Below, piece after piece: positions 1 to 9,268 of a DNA stretch of 64,000 nucleotides; the stretch's first letter is position 1, and each line of letters begins with the position of its first letter. This stretch comes from Deltaproteobacteria bacterium. GTDB lineage: Bacteria; Desulfobacterota; Desulfobacteria; Desulfobacterales; Desulfosarcinaceae. Position numbers and translations under genes: made by a program. The stretch is taken from positions 28,734 through 92,733 of the forward strand of contig JAKALP010000022.1 of NCBI GenBank assembly GCA_021824175.1, read 5' to 3'. The notes under the pieces are model-generated. The model was not told the DNA's origin and did not search any database. It saw only the letters and a list, made by a program, of their open reading frames with translations.

Positions 1-2
1 GT

Positions 3-449
3 CAATGCACAGCGCGGGTGCGCTGGGTGGGGTATGTCGAAGATCCCAAAAGCATTATCTACAAACTGGTCAAGGTCTGGAAGGTAGCCTTGCCGCTGCA
101 CGCCGAATACGGCACCAATCCCAATGTTTTCTACATTCCGCCCCTGGCGCCGCCGCGTTTGGATGCGGAAGGCAAACTGGACACGACCAAGCCACGTATC
201 CCCAGAGAATATCTACGCTTCCTCTTTGGACCGGAAGTGGATGCGGCCCTGGGAGTCATGAACACGGAACTGGAAAAGGTGAAAAGCGGCGGCAAGTCCG
301 AACTCATGGATATTCTAATTGCCAGACAATGGACCCATATGTTCGGGCCCTTTGATAAAGACCCGGCCACCTTGGAAAGAAAACCGGCGCAACCCGGCAG
401 TTTTTCAAGAAACGATTTAACGGCTTTAAACAATGAGAAGAACAGGTAA
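3..449 (+). CDS. C-terminal part of NarH/NxrB-like Fe-S beta subunit (partial)
   Basis: Only the last 148 codons lie in the window; the frame is open from base 3 (QCTARVRWVGY...). It is the C-terminal end of the iron-sulfur subunit of a type II DMSO-reductase-family molybdoenzyme (nitrate reductase, nitrite oxidoreductase, ethylbenzene/alkyl dehydrogenase group), which passes electrons between the Mo subunit and a heme partner. Seen: a Cys just before ARVRW, where these proteins have the last cluster Cys, then the family-like segments VWKVALPLHAEYGT and PNVFYIPPLAPP. The next genes are a chaperone, cytochromes and MoeA, which fits. The substrate cannot be told without the Mo subunit, which lies upstream of the window. 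Confidence 0.8.
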   Translation, partial: QCTARVRWVGYVEDPKSIIYKLVKVWKVALPLHAEYGTNPNVFYIPPLAPPRLDAEGKLDTTKPRIPREYLRFLFGPEVDAALGVMNTELEKVKSGGKSELMDILIARQWTHMFGPFDKDPATLERKPAQPGSFSRNDLTALNNEKNR

Positions 450-473
450 GCGGGATTCTTCGGGCTTCTAAAA

Positions 474-496
474 CGTCCGGCCCAATGGGCCGGACG
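474..496 (+). other. Intergenic stem-loop between beta subunit and chaperone
   Basis: Perfect 10-bp arms CGTCCGGCCC and GGGCCGGACG with an AAT loop, 25 bases after the NarH-like stop and ahead of the chaperone RBS. No T-run follows, so it looks more like an mRNA-stabilising or attenuating stem between subunit and chaperone genes than a full intrinsic terminator. Confidence 0.6.
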
Positions 497-527
497 CAAC
501 CCCTTTAAAAGCAAAGAGGAACACATA

Positions 528-1286
528 ATGAATACAACTGAAATAGATGTCAACGCTGCCGGCCATGACGATCTCGGAGTATTCTACTCGCAACCGCATG
601 CCGACGAAAAACAAGTGGCGCTGTCCGCCAGAATCGACATGTATGCCCTTTTGGCGGATATCTTCAGATACCCCGATCCCATGACGCTCCTATATGTTCG
701 CAAGGGTGAATTTAAAAACAACCTGTTGAGCATGGCCAAAAAGCTGCCCTATAATTTGACCATCAGCGCGCAAGAGTCCGCCGATCTCGCCTTTGCGGAA
801 AATCTGAAGGAAGATGAGGTAGAAGTCGAGTTTATCCGGCTGTTCGAGGCCGGCCCAGGCCATCCGCCCTGCCCGCTGGTTGAAGGGGTTCATACGGACA
901 AGGAAGAGGGCCGCAAAAGCGTATTCAAAGACCTGATCCTGTTTTACAATCACTTTGGCCTCTCTTATGCCGAAGGCAGCTCCGAAGACCGGGCCGATCA
1001 TCTCATCTACGAGTTGGAATTTCTCCACTACTTATCATTTCTGGAGTTGACCGCGATCCAGAAGGGCCGCGACGGCAACCCCTTGCGCAGAGCTCAGCGC
1101 GATTTCCTTGAACGTCATCTGTCGAAATGGACCGGCGTCATTTCCAATCGGATGAAGGAGATTGAAGCCGGCTTGAAAGAAGGTGTCAACCGGGATGTGA
1201 TCCGCTTTTATCGCAATGCGATCGTTCTCTTGGATCGCTTTGTCCAAAGTGACTATGAATACCTAAAAGCCTCGACTTCGAACTGA
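528..1286 (+). CDS. TorD/NarJ-family molybdoenzyme assembly chaperone
   Basis: 252-residue cytoplasmic all-helical protein. TorD/NarJ chaperones bind the Mo subunit, guard cofactor insertion and hold back export until folding is complete. Seen: the family core in the middle of the protein, [19 protein letters not shown], close to the E-x2-RLF-x-GPG...PCP-x2-E signature, preceded by an [11 protein letters not shown] start typical of the family. An AGAGGA ribosome site lies before the ATG. It sits directly after the Fe-S subunit gene and 7 bases before cytochrome b, so it is surely the private chaperone of this enzyme. Length matches the family. Confidence 0.85.
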   Translation: MNTTEIDVNAAGHDDLGVFYSQPHADEKQVALSARIDMYALLADIFRYPDPMTLLYVRKGEFKNNLLSMAKKLPYNLTISAQESADLAFAENLKEDEVEVEFIRLFEAGPGHPPCPLVEGVHTDKEEGRKSVFKDLILFYNHFGLSYAEGSSEDRADHLIYELEFLHYLSFLELTAIQKGRDGNPLRRAQRDFLERHLSKWTGVISNRMKEIEAGLKEGVNRDVIRFYRNAIVLLDRFVQSDYEYLKASTSN

Positions 1287-1293
1287 TACTCGT

Positions 1294-2049
1294 ATGAAAG
1301 CAGATTGGATCACCCGTAGCCGATTGTGGAAATCGGTGTTCAGACACAATCTGGACGATACGCCACGCAACCGAGCGCTGACGATCACGTCCAATATCTT
1401 TCTTCACATCCACCCGGTCAAGACCAAGATCAAGGCCCTGGATGTCCGCTTCACCTTCTGCCTGGGGGGCTTGTCGCTGCTGATGTTCATCATCGAAGCG
1501 ATCACCGGCATTTTACTCATGTTTTACTACCGGCCGGTCCCCGAATACGCCTATACCGACATGAAACTGCTGGAGCACACGGTGCATTACGGCATGTTTT
1601 TGAGAAACATGCACCGCTGGGCGGCCCACGCCATGGTGATCCTGGTGATGTTTCATATGCTCAGGGTATTTCTGACCGGCTCATACAAACCACCGCGTGA
1701 GTTCAACTGGGTGGTCGGCGTCATCCTGCTCACCTCGACGCTGCTCCTCAGTTTTACCGGCTACCTTTTGCCTTGGGATCAGATTGCATTCTGGGCCATT
1801 ACGGTGGGCTCCAAAATGGCGGCGGCCACCCCATTTCTTGGCAATGACGGCCCGTTCAAGCAGCTGCTCCACATCAATGAGTATAACGATATGCAATATC
1901 TGCTGCTCGGCGATAATCGGGTGTGGGGCAATGCGCTATTGCGGTTTTATGTGCTGCATTGCGTTCTGCTTCCGGTTATCTGCATCGTGTTGATCGCGGT
2001 GCACTTCTGGCGGATCAGGAAGGATGGCGGCATTTCCAGGCCGTTATAG
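1294..2049 (+). CDS. Cytochrome b6-like diheme membrane subunit
   Basis: 251 residues, four membrane helices, matching the N-terminal half of cytochrome b. Candidate heme ligands are H107 and H121 (NMHRW, MFHML) and H222 and H237 (VLHCV, AVHFW). Their spacings of 14 and 15 residues are those of cytochrome b6. [14 protein letters not shown] after the third helix is the conserved Qo-side region. It ends with RKDGG as b6 proteins do. It would exchange electrons between quinone and the periplasmic cytochrome or molybdoenzyme. The following gene supplies the C-terminal half, so cytochrome b is split as in b6f complexes. No Rieske protein gene is visible here; it may be absent or upstream. Confidence 0.85.
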   Translation: MKADWITRSRLWKSVFRHNLDDTPRNRALTITSNIFLHIHPVKTKIKALDVRFTFCLGGLSLLMFIIEAITGILLMFYYRPVPEYAYTDMKLLEHTVHYGMFLRNMHRWAAHAMVILVMFHMLRVFLTGSYKPPREFNWVVGVILLTSTLLLSFTGYLLPWDQIAFWAITVGSKMAAATPFLGNDGPFKQLLHINEYNDMQYLLLGDNRVWGNALLRFYVLHCVLLPVICIVLIAVHFWRIRKDGGISRPL

Positions 2050-2101
2050 AAAGGAATTATTTCCCGTTTGCATTGGCGTTCGGGCTTCCCAAGGTGAAGA
2101 T

Positions 2102-2842
2102 ATGGACATTGTAGCGGACCCACAAGTCGAAACGGAAGAAAAAGAGATCGACCCACAAAAGGAGAAGGAAGTCTTCTCCTTCCCCGATCTCGTATCGCGG
2201 GAATTTCTGGCCATCATCCTGGCCTGCGTGGTGCTGTGCATTTGGTCATTGGCCCAGAATGCTCCGTTGAAAGCCATCGCCGATCCCAACTGGACCGAAA
2301 ATCCAGCCAAAGCACCCTGGTATTTTGTGGGGCTGCAGGAAGTGCTGGTCTATTTTGATCCCTGGATCGCCGGCGTGATGATCCCGTTGTTGATTATCTT
2401 CGGCCTGATGGCGATTCCTTTTCTTGATCCCAATCCCGCCGGAGTTGGAGAGTACAATTTCCGCGATCGCAAGTTCAGCGTATCCCTGTTCATGCTTGGA
2501 TTTACGCTCTGGTTCGTCCTGATTCTCTTTGGGCAATTCCTGAGGGGACCCAACTGGCAGTTCTACTGGCCCTGGGAAGATTGGGGCGTACAAAAAAAAG
2601 CTGAACAACAGTTGGTGAACTTCTCCACCCTTTGGGGTTACTTGTCGGTGGCGGTCTATTTCATCGTGGGCTTGGGCTTGCCGGCGCTGTTGAAACCCTC
2701 ATTCTACAAACAGCTTGGTTTACGGCGCCACCTGATTTCATGGATTTTGATTCTGTTGATGTTTGCGGTCATCGTCAAGATCTTCTTGCGAATTGCTTTT
2801 CACGTTAAATACATACTGGTAACACCCTATTTTTCCATATGA
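2102..2842 (+). CDS. Cytochrome b subunit IV-like membrane protein
   Basis: 246 residues from the ATG at 2102, chosen because AAGGTGA precedes it; an earlier in-frame start at 2024 would overlap the cytochrome b gene. Seen: charged N-terminus, a first membrane helix at about 38-55, then NPAKAPWYFVGLQEVL, the equivalent of the PEWY loop of the cytochrome b C-terminal half that lines the quinol oxidation site, and further helices at about 97-115, 133-150, 182-200 and 212-232. With the preceding protein it forms a complete cytochrome b. Glu of PEWY is replaced by Pro (APWY), a change seen in some b/c-type relatives. The stop overlaps the next start (ATGA), so translation is coupled. Confidence 0.8.
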   Translation: MDIVADPQVETEEKEIDPQKEKEVFSFPDLVSREFLAIILACVVLCIWSLAQNAPLKAIADPNWTENPAKAPWYFVGLQEVLVYFDPWIAGVMIPLLIIFGLMAIPFLDPNPAGVGEYNFRDRKFSVSLFMLGFTLWFVLILFGQFLRGPNWQFYWPWEDWGVQKKAEQQLVNFSTLWGYLSVAVYFIVGLGLPALLKPSFYKQLGLRRHLISWILILLMFAVIVKIFLRIAFHVKYILVTPYFSI

Positions 2843-5070
2843 GCACTTCAAATAAAATTAAAGCAAGGCCTGGTATCCGTATTCTTTTCCTGCTGTTTGT
2901 CCTGATGCTATCGGCATCACTTGTTGCCGTGGGATATCATGAAAAAAAGAATCGCGATCAATGGCGCGACATTCAGAATACCTATCATCAGCGATACATT
3001 TCAAGACTTGAAGATAATGTAAAGCAAGCCCGGCAAGCCGGCAATGCCGATGATCTGGATCGCTTTTCGCGGATGCTCGTTGAGGCCAAAACGTTGCCTG
3101 ATAAGATGAGCGCTGTATTTCTGCCTGGCGCCCAGGCCAGGGATATGTGCATGAGCTGCCACCAGGCCATGGAGAACAACCTGTTCAAGGACGACCCGAA
3201 TCCTTTAAAGGCCCATCCCGCGGACATCCTCAAATCCCATCCCATCAGCAACTTCGGCTGCACCCTCTGTCACCACGGTCAGGGCGTAGGGCTTAGCGTG
3301 CAAAAGGCCCATGGCTTTGAAGCAAACTGGGAAAGCCCAAGACTTCCCATGAAATTTGCCCAAAGCACCTGCTTCGAGTGCCATGAAAATGTCGTGGGAT
3401 TAAAGGGGGCCGAGCAGGCCGCGGCCGGCAAAGCGCTCTTTATTGATAAAGGCTGCTACGGGTGTCATGATGCCCGCGTCCAGGCCGATTTGCCCAAGTT
3501 CTCCACCCCGTTTAACGTCATCAGCCTCAAGATTGTCTCCAAGAAATGGCTCGGGAAATGGATCGAACAACCCGCCAAACTCCGCCCGACCACCCTCATG
3601 CCCCAATTCAGGATATCAGAGGATCAGGTGGCTGATCTGGTCACCTACCTTGACACCATCGAAGATAAGAACATCGACCTGCGACTGAAAGACGACGGCA
3701 AAGGGTCCGTGGAAAAAGGCCGGACCCTGTTTACTGAAAAAGCCTGCATCGCCTGTCACAGCGAAAAGGCGAATGCGTTGGGCATCAGCCGTCGGGTGCC
3801 GTTGCTTTCCGATACCGGGCTAAAAATCAAGGGCGACTATCTCGTCAACTGGATTTCAAATCCAACGTCTATCAATCCGAACACCTGGATGCCCAAATTG
3901 GAATTGACCAATGAAGATATCAGCGACCTGACCGCCTACTTAAAAACTCTAAAAAATGATGAAGCCAAGGCTTATCTATCCACAGGCTCGATACCGGATG
4001 GAAATAGCGAAAAAGGCCAAGAACTACTGCAGCGTCTGGGATGTTTGGGATGCCATGTGATCCGTGGCAAGGCCGAGCCTTCCAAAGTAGGTATCGCCGT
4101 GGGGGATGTCGCCGACAAACGGTTGGAAGAACTTCCCTTCGGCAACTCCACGGTCGCACATACCAAATGGGACTGGCTGTATAACAAAATTAATGACCCG
4201 GCGATCTATAAAACTGAAGATATGCCCATGGCCATGCCCAACTTCAACCTGAGCACCGAAGAGGTTGAGCAATTAACCGTGTTCTATCTCTTTAATCGTT
4301 TGCGTAAACTGCCGGAGCATTATCTGGTCCGGGAAAAATCTTCACAGGTTCTGGGAGAAAAAGGGCAATGGATGCTGTCCCATTACAATTGCCGGGGGTG
4401 CCACGCCATTTTGGCCGAAGAAAAACCGCGCATCGACGAATTTCTTTCCAAAAAATCGATGGTGCCACCCAGAATCGTGGATGAAACGGAGAAAGTTCAG
4501 CCCGCGTGGCTTTATAACTATTTAAACCGACCGTTTGCCATGCGTCCCTGGCTGGCCATCCGCATGCCGCTTTTCAATTTAAGCTATGAGGACAAAGCCA
4601 CGCTGATTCGCCTCCTGCACAGCCTCATGTCACCGGAAAAACAAAAAGCCATCACGATTCCGTATGAAACCGTCCTGACCAAGTCCGATTACACGCAGGA
4701 AACATTGGATATGGGTGAATACCGCTTCCGCAACGACAAATGCATGCAGTGTCATCCGGTTTCGTTTACCGGCCAGTTGCCGGAAGGAAAGAATTTGGAG
4801 GATCTATCCATCAACCTGATGACGTCCAAATCGCGGTTGCGATTTGAATGGGTCAAGAACTTTTTGAGAAATCCGGATCAATATGCCGGGGCCGGGACCA
4901 AAATGCCATTCGTGTTTTATACCCCCGATAAGGTGCCTCGCATCCCCGATCCAGAAGAATGGATTCAGCGCACATCTCTCTTCCTGATGTTCATGGAAAA
5001 GGTTCCGGAGCCCATGAAGACCGAGGAGACCACTCGGGAGGTGAAAAGCTTTAATTTTGATAGTTATTGA
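2839..5070 (+). CDS. Membrane-anchored octaheme c-type cytochrome
   Basis: 743 residues with one N-terminal membrane anchor (about 14-32) and the rest in the periplasm. Eight CxxCH heme sites are visible, beginning at residues 104, 141, 178, 206, 303, 402, 518 and 635. Several are followed 50-90 residues later by MP-hydrophobic segments (MPQF, MPKL, MPNF, MPLF, MPFV) that can supply the distal Met of class I cytochrome c domains. The protein therefore looks like a string of cytochrome c domains fused after a short triheme N-terminal segment. Its start overlaps the subunit IV stop, so it is probably the electron partner of the split cytochrome b. I do not know a named family with this exact architecture. 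Confidence 0.8.
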   Translation: MSTSNKIKARPGIRILFLLFVLMLSASLVAVGYHEKKNRDQWRDIQNTYHQRYISRLEDNVKQARQAGNADDLDRFSRMLVEAKTLPDKMSAVFLPGAQARDMCMSCHQAMENNLFKDDPNPLKAHPADILKSHPISNFGCTLCHHGQGVGLSVQKAHGFEANWESPRLPMKFAQSTCFECHENVVGLKGAEQAAAGKALFIDKGCYGCHDARVQADLPKFSTPFNVISLKIVSKKWLGKWIEQPAKLRPTTLMPQFRISEDQVADLVTYLDTIEDKNIDLRLKDDGKGSVEKGRTLFTEKACIACHSEKANALGISRRVPLLSDTGLKIKGDYLVNWISNPTSINPNTWMPKLELTNEDISDLTAYLKTLKNDEAKAYLSTGSIPDGNSEKGQELLQRLGCLGCHVIRGKAEPSKVGIAVGDVADKRLEELPFGNSTVAHTKWDWLYNKINDPAIYKTEDMPMAMPNFNLSTEEVEQLTVFYLFNRLRKLPEHYLVREKSSQVLGEKGQWMLSHYNCRGCHAILAEEKPRIDEFLSKKSMVPPRIVDETEKVQPAWLYNYLNRPFAMRPWLAIRMPLFNLSYEDKATLIRLLHSLMSPEKQKAITIPYETVLTKSDYTQETLDMGEYRFRNDKCMQCHPVSFTGQLPEGKNLEDLSINLMTSKSRLRFEWVKNFLRNPDQYAGAGTKMPFVFYTPDKVPRIPDPEEWIQRTSLFLMFMEKVPEPMKTEETTREVKSFNFDSY

Positions 5071-5114
5071 GGTCGACTTTAAGGTTAGAAGTGGTGGAAT
5101 GGGGAGGGACCGCG

Positions 5115-7781
5115 ATGTATCAAACGAATAAAAAAAATCGATGCCTGTGCATTCTGCCGCGTGTATTGGGTTTATTACTGATCGCGGCCATGCTCAACGC
5201 GTGCGCGTTGCACAAAGCGATGAAGATGAAAGACTATGAAGATTTCGCTGAAGTGTCCAACAGCATGTGGGTAAGCCTCTACTTATCTTTCAAGGGAGTT
5301 ACCATACCCAATTATCCCAATGTGATTTTTAAAAATACCGTATGGGAAGCAAAGAATAGCCCGATCATCCTCGATCAAAACCTTTTTATCCTGCCGGGGG
5401 TCACGTTGACCATTGAGCCGGGGGTAAAGGTATTAATGGGCGAAAATGTTCGGATCACCTGCCGCGGCTTGATTAAGGCGCAGGGGAACAACGATGCGCC
5501 CATCCTGTTTACCTGGAAGGACGAGGGCCGATACTGGGCCACTATCGAGGCGATGAATGCCACGGGCGGGAATCGCAATAATTATGGAACCATAGAATTC
5601 AACCATTGCATCTTGGAATACGGCCACGGCGTCAAGATCAACAGCTCGGAGCTTAAGATGACCGGCTGCATTTTACGGCATCACATCTCATCGGCCATCC
5701 AAATGGAATATGCTTCGGGAGTACTCTCCAATAACCAAATCTATGGCAACAGCACGGAGCGGGAGACGGAAAGCGGCAACGGCGGCGGGGTTAAAGTGTT
5801 CACCAATCGCACCGTGGTGGTTGAAAACAACACGATCCATGACAATGTGAGCGCGGGGGGACGTGACGGCGGTGGTGGAATTTACGCCTTTTGCTACGAC
5901 AGTTGCAAGATCACGGTGCATGGCAATACCGTGACCAATAACCGCAGCGATCGCAAGGGCGGAGGCATTTTCGCCTACGAAGCCACGGTCAAGGAGAATA
6001 TTGTCAGGAACAATTCTTCTGGTTTGGCTGGTGGCGGTATTTACGCCCTGCAGGCCGTCACGGAAGACAATGTGGTCAGTGACAACCGTTCAGAGGAAGG
6101 CGGCGGAATTTTTTCCCGGGACGCCACTATCCAACACAACCTGATCCGCAATAATGTCGCCGCCAAAGGGTCCGGCATATTTCATTCGGGATCGGGAAGC
6201 ATTGAAAGAAATTCATTTGCCCAGAACCATGGCACCGCGGGTGACGACGATGCCGTCGTCGTCATTTTGGGCAACCCCGTGATGCGCAGCAACAATATCG
6301 TCGCCACCCAAGGCTATGCCTTGCGTTTTCTATCCCATAACCTTTCGCCCGATCTGGATGCCCGGGAAAACTACTGGGGATCGGACAATGAAAAGGTCAT
6401 CGAGAAGAGTATCTACGACTGGATGGAAGATTCCAAGATCGGGCTGGTGAACTGGAAATCCTTCATCACCAAGCCCATTCCAGAGGCATTCCCCTTCCCA
6501 GAGGATGTCTCCGCCTCCTTCGCACCCGCTCTCGATACACTTGCCCCCCATTCGGTGCGTGGCGCAATTGAACAAGATACTGTCTGGGGGGATGGTACCC
6601 CATCCGATTATTCGGTGGTCGGCAACCTTCTGATCCAAAGCGGCAAGACCCTGACTATCGCCCCAAATACTACCCTGAAAATTAAAAACGGTGTCTCCAT
6701 CCGCGTTCGTGGCAAGCTGCTGGCTTCGGGCGAAGAGAAGCATCCAGTGATCTTTACCGGCAGCCCGGATAAACCCTGGGACCAGCTTTTGTTTGAGAAT
6801 CGCAGTCTGGACCGGGAAAAGCAGGAGGCGGAAGCCGATCATCCGAGTACGCTGAAGCATTGCGTCATCGAAAACGGCACCGGCGTGGTGATGGACGGCA
6901 TGGGCGCGGATCTTTCCAATTGCCGGATAGAGAACAACAAGGGCAGCGGCGTGCGCATCAAGGAAGTCTCCGTGATCGTCAAAGGGTGCACGATCCAGAA
7001 CAACACCAGCGACTCAGACGGCGGCGGCATCTATGCCTATGGCAGTCTTCCCATTCTGATTCACGACAATGTGATCAAGAACAATCGCGCCAAGGACGGC
7101 GGCGGCATTTTTGCTTATGGATATCTTTCCAACGCGGCCGTGGATATGCATCATAACCTGATTCAAGGCAACACCAGCCAGGGCGACGGCGGAGGGATTT
7201 GGGCCTCCCGATCCTCAATCGTGGACAACAAGATCATCGGCAACGTCACCCAAAATAATGGCGGCGGCCTCTATGCCGGCTTTGCGCTGGTCAATGACAA
7301 TCAGATCATGGAGAACACCGCGTCAGTGGGCGGCGGTATCTATGGCGAGTCCAACAACATGTTCATTGGCAACGCCATCCTAAAGAATAAGAGTTCGACC
7401 GGCATGGGCGGCGGAGTTTACCTCAACTACTGGGGTCTGAGCCGGGACAACAAGGTGTTTAACAACAATCTGGTCAAGGAAAACAAAACCAAGGACGGCC
7501 TAGGAACGGGCGGTATCTGCCTAAATGGCGATATGGACTTCAAACGCAACGCGGTCTTTAACAACTCCGGCCTTCAGTTAAACAACCTGACGCCATCTGC
7601 CAGCGAAATACCCATCAAGGCCGAGGAGTGCTACTGGGGCACCACTGATCAAAACAAGATCAAAAAATTGATCCGGGACGGCAAGGACGATGCTTCGCTG
7701 TCGCTGGTGGAATATGAACCGGTGGCGCAAAGCGCGGCGGTAACGGCAAAGCGCGACCGCGCTGCCGAGGAAAATCAGTAA
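5115..7781 (+). CDS. Beta-helix repeat lipoprotein
   Basis: 888 residues from the ATG at 5115; GGGGAGGGA lies just upstream, and a TTG at 5067 would start too far from the signal peptide. The N-terminus is a lipoprotein signal with lipobox LNAC at about residues 27-30. The body is two right-handed parallel beta-helix units, each opening with a TIWEG-like entry (NTVWEAK near residue 77, DTVWGDG near 494) and followed by many GGGIYA/GGGIFA turns and N-rich ladders, the NosD/pectate-lyase-like fold. Each half ends with an NYWG or CYWG strand. No catalytic residues stand out; a structural or binding role at the outer membrane or periplasm is likely. Its position between the cytochrome and MoeA suggests a part in the same system, perhaps assembly or docking. 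Confidence 0.7.
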   Translation: MYQTNKKNRCLCILPRVLGLLLIAAMLNACALHKAMKMKDYEDFAEVSNSMWVSLYLSFKGVTIPNYPNVIFKNTVWEAKNSPIILDQNLFILPGVTLTIEPGVKVLMGENVRITCRGLIKAQGNNDAPILFTWKDEGRYWATIEAMNATGGNRNNYGTIEFNHCILEYGHGVKINSSELKMTGCILRHHISSAIQMEYASGVLSNNQIYGNSTERETESGNGGGVKVFTNRTVVVENNTIHDNVSAGGRDGGGGIYAFCYDSCKITVHGNTVTNNRSDRKGGGIFAYEATVKENIVRNNSSGLAGGGIYALQAVTEDNVVSDNRSEEGGGIFSRDATIQHNLIRNNVAAKGSGIFHSGSGSIERNSFAQNHGTAGDDDAVVVILGNPVMRSNNIVATQGYALRFLSHNLSPDLDARENYWGSDNEKVIEKSIYDWMEDSKIGLVNWKSFITKPIPEAFPFPEDVSASFAPALDTLAPHSVRGAIEQDTVWGDGTPSDYSVVGNLLIQSGKTLTIAPNTTLKIKNGVSIRVRGKLLASGEEKHPVIFTGSPDKPWDQLLFENRSLDREKQEAEADHPSTLKHCVIENGTGVVMDGMGADLSNCRIENNKGSGVRIKEVSVIVKGCTIQNNTSDSDGGGIYAYGSLPILIHDNVIKNNRAKDGGGIFAYGYLSNAAVDMHHNLIQGNTSQGDGGGIWASRSSIVDNKIIGNVTQNNGGGLYAGFALVNDNQIMENTASVGGGIYGESNNMFIGNAILKNKSSTGMGGGVYLNYWGLSRDNKVFNNNLVKENKTKDGLGTGGICLNGDMDFKRNAVFNNSGLQLNNLTPSASEIPIKAEECYWGTTDQNKIKKLIRDGKDDASLSLVEYEPVAQSAAVTAKRDRAAEENQ

Positions 7782-7821
7782 ATTGATCGAATGACATCCC
7801 ATCGGAAGACGGAGATGAAAT

Positions 7822-9132
7822 ATGAGCCAGTCAACCAGCCATCAAATTCTTAAAGCACCCCACCCTTCGGACTTCTCTGCTGAAGCACGCAAAACCCAAC
7901 CCGCATTCGGACGAAGTTTGATGGAATATCCGGATGCTCTGAGCCGCTGCCTATCTTCGGTTGAGGCTGGTCTGGCCACCGAAGTACTTCCCCTTGAACA
8001 CAGTCTGGGAAGAGTACTGCGTCAGGACCAGATCAGTGATGTCCATGTGCCCCCCTGGAATCGCTCCATGATGGACGGCTACGCCGTTAAAAGCAACGAG
8101 GTGCGCGGGGCCTCGGCCAATCACCCAGTAGTATTGTCTCAGATTGACGAAGTGCCGGCCGGCCGCATCTCCTCCAAAACGATCGGGCCGGGGCAAACCG
8201 TGCGCATCATGACCGGCGCCTGCGTGCCCGAGGGCGCGGATGCGGTGATCCGATTGGAGAACACCCAAAGAACGGGCGATCGTGTTGAGTTCTTCGAATC
8301 GGTGGGCGAAAATCCCTATGTGGTGCCAAAAGGTCAGGATCTCTCCCCTGGAAACGTAGCGGCTGGTGCCGGCAACGTGATTTCCCCGGCCATGATCGGC
8401 GTGCTGGCCGCCTGCGGTATCTGCCGTATTCCCGTAACGCTCAAACCGCGCGTGGCCATTATCTCCACCGGCAGCGAACTGGTTCAGCCCGGCATCCCCA
8501 TTGCTCCTGGACAGATTTATGATATTAATAGCCATGCGCTGTATGCGCTGAGTCTGGCGGCCGGCGCGGCGCCCCTCAACGCGGGCATTGTGCAGGACAA
8601 AGCCGCTGATCTGCTGCAGATGCTCAACAAACATTTTGATAAGGATGTCATTCTCTTGTCCGGTGGTGTCTCCGTGGGCGATTACGACATTGTGCATGAA
8701 ACCCTTGTACGGGCCGGGGTGGAAGAGATCTTTTGGCGGGTCAAGATCCAACCCGGCAAACCGCTTTTCTTCGGTAAACGAGGCAAGACGTTCTTATTCG
8801 GCCTGCCAGGAAACCCGGTATCATCTTTCGTTAACTTTCACCTCTTTGTCCGGCCGGTCATCGACAAACTGCTGGGCAAAAACAGTTACGGTAACGAAAT
8901 CATCGAGGCTCGCGTGACGGATAACCGGATCCTCAAACCCGGCCGGAGGAAATTTCTTCGCGGCCGGTTGCAATGGACCCAAACCCGGCTGGAGGTCGAA
9001 GTCCTGGCAGAACAACGGTCCAGCGTGTTCAGCCCCATGCAACACACGGACGTGCTCATCGAGGTGCCCGGTGAAGTGAATTTACTTCGCAGCGGAGAGG
9101 TGGTTCGCGTGCATCTGCTCCATGCGGCATAG
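7822..9132 (+). CDS. moeA: Molybdopterin molybdenumtransferase MoeA
   Basis: 436 residues. MoeA inserts molybdate into adenylylated molybdopterin to give Mo-MPT cofactor in the cytoplasm. Seen: the N-terminal MoeA core with NRSMMDGYA, PAGR and MTGACVPEGADAV; the MoCF/MogA-like domain with STGSELV, GQIYDINS and LSGGVSVGDYD; and FGLPGNPVSS followed by the C-terminal beta-barrel domain. All expected blocks are present. A tail of about 35 residues precedes the usual start. It follows the molybdoenzyme genes by 40 bases and probably serves that enzyme. Confidence 0.95.
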   Translation: MSQSTSHQILKAPHPSDFSAEARKTQPAFGRSLMEYPDALSRCLSSVEAGLATEVLPLEHSLGRVLRQDQISDVHVPPWNRSMMDGYAVKSNEVRGASANHPVVLSQIDEVPAGRISSKTIGPGQTVRIMTGACVPEGADAVIRLENTQRTGDRVEFFESVGENPYVVPKGQDLSPGNVAAGAGNVISPAMIGVLAACGICRIPVTLKPRVAIISTGSELVQPGIPIAPGQIYDINSHALYALSLAAGAAPLNAGIVQDKAADLLQMLNKHFDKDVILLSGGVSVGDYDIVHETLVRAGVEEIFWRVKIQPGKPLFFGKRGKTFLFGLPGNPVSSFVNFHLFVRPVIDKLLGKNSYGNEIIEARVTDNRILKPGRRKFLRGRLQWTQTRLEVEVLAEQRSSVFSPMQHTDVLIEVPGEVNLLRSGEVVRVHLLHAA

Positions 9133-9188
9133 CATTACCGGTGAAGTATATTTGCATGAGGGGTCGGGGATCTACCAAACCACGTTGT

Positions 9189-9226
9189 GTCATTCCCGTC
9201 CCGCATAAATACGGGACGGGCATGAC
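9189..9226. repeat. Inverted repeat after moeA
   Basis: Arms CCCGTCCCG (9195-9203) and CGGGACGGG (9212-9220), extended by GTCAT/ATGAC on the outside. No T-run follows. It resembles the dispersed 'cattcccg...cgggaatg' type of intergenic repeat; another member lies at 51112-51185. It may also act as the 3' end stem of the moeA operon. Confidence 0.6.
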
Positions 9227-9268
9227 GGAAGAAGCACCCTGAGTCTTGATTTACAATCATTTACAAAA

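Noticed and set aside
5880..7430. Periodic GGCGG-ATTT words that look like a tandem repeat or CRISPR-like array
   Set aside because: They are the codons of the GGGIYA/GGGIFA turns of the beta-helix protein; spacing and sequence vary as protein repeats do, and there are no cas genes.
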